Assembly (NCBI RefSeq): GCF_007280555.1
Contig: NZ_VKDB01000052.1
Location: forward strand, 1-7,768
Direction: 5' to 3'
From: Deinococcus detaillensis
GTDB taxonomy: Bacteria; Deinococcota; Deinococci; Deinococcales; Deinococcaceae
DNA: 7,768 nt
Position numbers and translations under genes: made by a program. Below, piece by piece: positions 7,028 to 7,768 of the stretch. Each line of letters opens with the position of its first letter. Position 1 is the first letter of the stretch. The notes under the pieces are model-generated. The model was not told the origin of the DNA. It did no database searches and saw nothing but the letters and a program-made list of their open reading frames with translations.

Positions 7028-7608
7028 AGCCCTTTCTGCCCGCATTGCTGCTGATCGGTGTAGCGCTGGCCGGTGGGGGTAAGGGCGGCTGGTACACGCT
7101 TCGGGCAGATGGCACGCTCATTTCTACGGGGGCGCTGCGTCCTCCCTTGCCCTGCCCTCCTCTGAAGCTGCCGAAGTCCTGGGACGTGCGCTCTGAGGTT
7201 TACGCTGACGTGACGGGTGACGGCAGTCCCGAATGCGTCCTGGCCGTGTGGCGGCCCTGGCACGACTGGCCGATCACGCGCTGGTCTTCTTCCGGCTCAC
7301 CTATCACTGCCAACCACGATGCACGCGGCGATAGTGCCCACGTCGCGGTCCTTAAGCCTGGGCCGGGCGGCAACTACCGTGATATCTGGGTGGGCAGTGC
7401 GCTGCTCCAACCTGTCACGGCCCTGACCGTGCTGCCGGACGGACGGATGGTCACGCTGGAGGGCCGTTACGCCAACGGACGGAACGCGTCATCCGTGGCC
7501 CTGAGCGAGTGGAGCTGGACCGGTTTCGGCTTCCGGCTGGAACGCCGCTTGCTGCTGAGCGCCAAACAGCTCAGCATCAACGCTACCGGGCAACTCGCCG
7601 TACGTTGA
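7024..7608 (+). CDS. Exported protein with DVTGDGSPE calcium-loop-like motif, function unknown
   Basis: A 194-residue protein that I cannot place in a named family with confidence. Residues 1–16 are a clear Sec signal (Lys2, LPALLLIGVALA), with cleavage probably at ALA-G. The mature protein is Trp-rich and looks beta-stranded. D62-VTGDGSPE-70 resembles the Ca-binding DxxGDGxxE loop of FG-GAP/VCBS or dockerin-like sequences, followed by a Trp-rich stretch VWRPWHDWP (75–83). Later the pattern HVAVLKPGPGGNYRDIWVGSAL and the strand-like TALTVLPDGRMVTLEGRY suggest a small beta-propeller-like or single-blade fold. Cys44 and Cys71 are the only cysteines in the mature part and could form a disulfide after export. 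It is the last gene of the operon, overlapping the CapA-like gene by four bases, so it is co-translated and probably acts with that protein or the DUF3160 protein. The GTG start is supported by GAGGGG upstream. Confidence 0.82.
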   Translation: MKPFLPALLLIGVALAGGGKGGWYTLRADGTLISTGALRPPLPCPPLKLPKSWDVRSEVYADVTGDGSPECVLAVWRPWHDWPITRWSSSGSPITANHDARGDSAHVAVLKPGPGGNYRDIWVGSALLQPVTALTVLPDGRMVTLEGRYANGRNASSVALSEWSWTGFGFRLERRLLLSAKQLSINATGQLAVR

Positions 7609-7676
7609 CGGGAATGGTGCCGTGGGATTAAGGGCAGGGCAACCTTACTTTCGCTCGACTCTTACGCGCTTGAGGG

Positions 7677-7730
7677 CTGTCCCGGGCGGGACAGGCTGAT
7701 CTACCGCTGGGGGCAGCACCGTGTTTTTTT
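7677..7730 (+). terminator. Probable transcription terminator region of the DUF3160–capA-like operon
   Basis: A strong hairpin CTGTCCC-GGGC-GGGACAG (7677–7694) lies about 70 bases past the last stop codon. It has no T run directly after it. A second, weaker hairpin GCTG-GGGG-CAGC (7706–7717) is followed six bases later by seven T (7724–7730). Together these are the best candidates for ending the operon transcript, but neither is a textbook Rho-independent terminator. Confidence 0.45.
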
Positions 7731-7768
7731 ACCCAGCACGAGAGTCACCTCTTCGCCAGAGCAATGGG

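Noticed and set aside
7701..7768. Possible minus-strand gene end at the right edge (about 22 codons ending with TAG at 7703–7701)
   Set aside because: It is too short to judge, other minus frames stop nearby, and no terminator with a T run follows it on that strand.

Overview
The window is about 7.8 kb of GC-rich bacterial DNA. It best fits Deinococcus or a close relative (Deinococcota). The pointers are GC-rich third codon positions, frequent GTG starts, a long AfsR/SARP-type BTAD–ATPase–TPR regulator of the kind that genus carries in many copies, and an exported DUF3160 protein next to a stand-alone CapA-like protein. The assignment rests on gene content recalled from the families, not on a database match. 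I see no mobile element, CRISPR array, tRNA or rRNA.

Left part (1–3929): a small monocistronic minus-strand gene (109–330) encodes a 73-residue protein with a clear Sec signal peptide and a short mature part ending in Asp-Cys. It has a good ribosome binding site and its own intrinsic terminator (about 52–87). About 125 bases away, facing the other direction, is a 1157-residue regulator (456–3929) with an N-terminal winged helix, a BTAD domain, an NTPase with intact Walker A and B motifs, and a long TPR tail. Its start lies just downstream of an extended −10 box and has no Shine-Dalgarno sequence.

Right part (4099–7608): after a 169-base gap holding AT-rich inverted repeats and a plausible promoter, three tightly packed co-directional genes form an operon. 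They are an exported DUF3160 protein, a CapA-family (PGA_cap, metallophosphatase-fold) protein, and a small exported protein with a DVTGDGSPE calcium-loop-like motif that I cannot assign further. The gene junctions (10-base gap, then a GTGA overlap) imply translational coupling. All three products appear to leave the cytoplasm, so the operon probably does a job in the cell envelope. The window has no poly-gamma-glutamate synthetase, so the CapA-like protein should not be read as evidence for capsule synthesis here. A hairpin and a T7 tract follow the operon.

The two points most worth pursuing are (a) the pairing of a divergent small exported peptide with a TPR-containing regulator, formally similar to the peptide/TPR-receptor pairs of Gram-positive quorum sensing, and (b) the DUF3160–CapA-like–DVTGDG cassette as an undescribed envelope module, possibly controlled by the upstream regulator. 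Both are inferences from layout and domain content.
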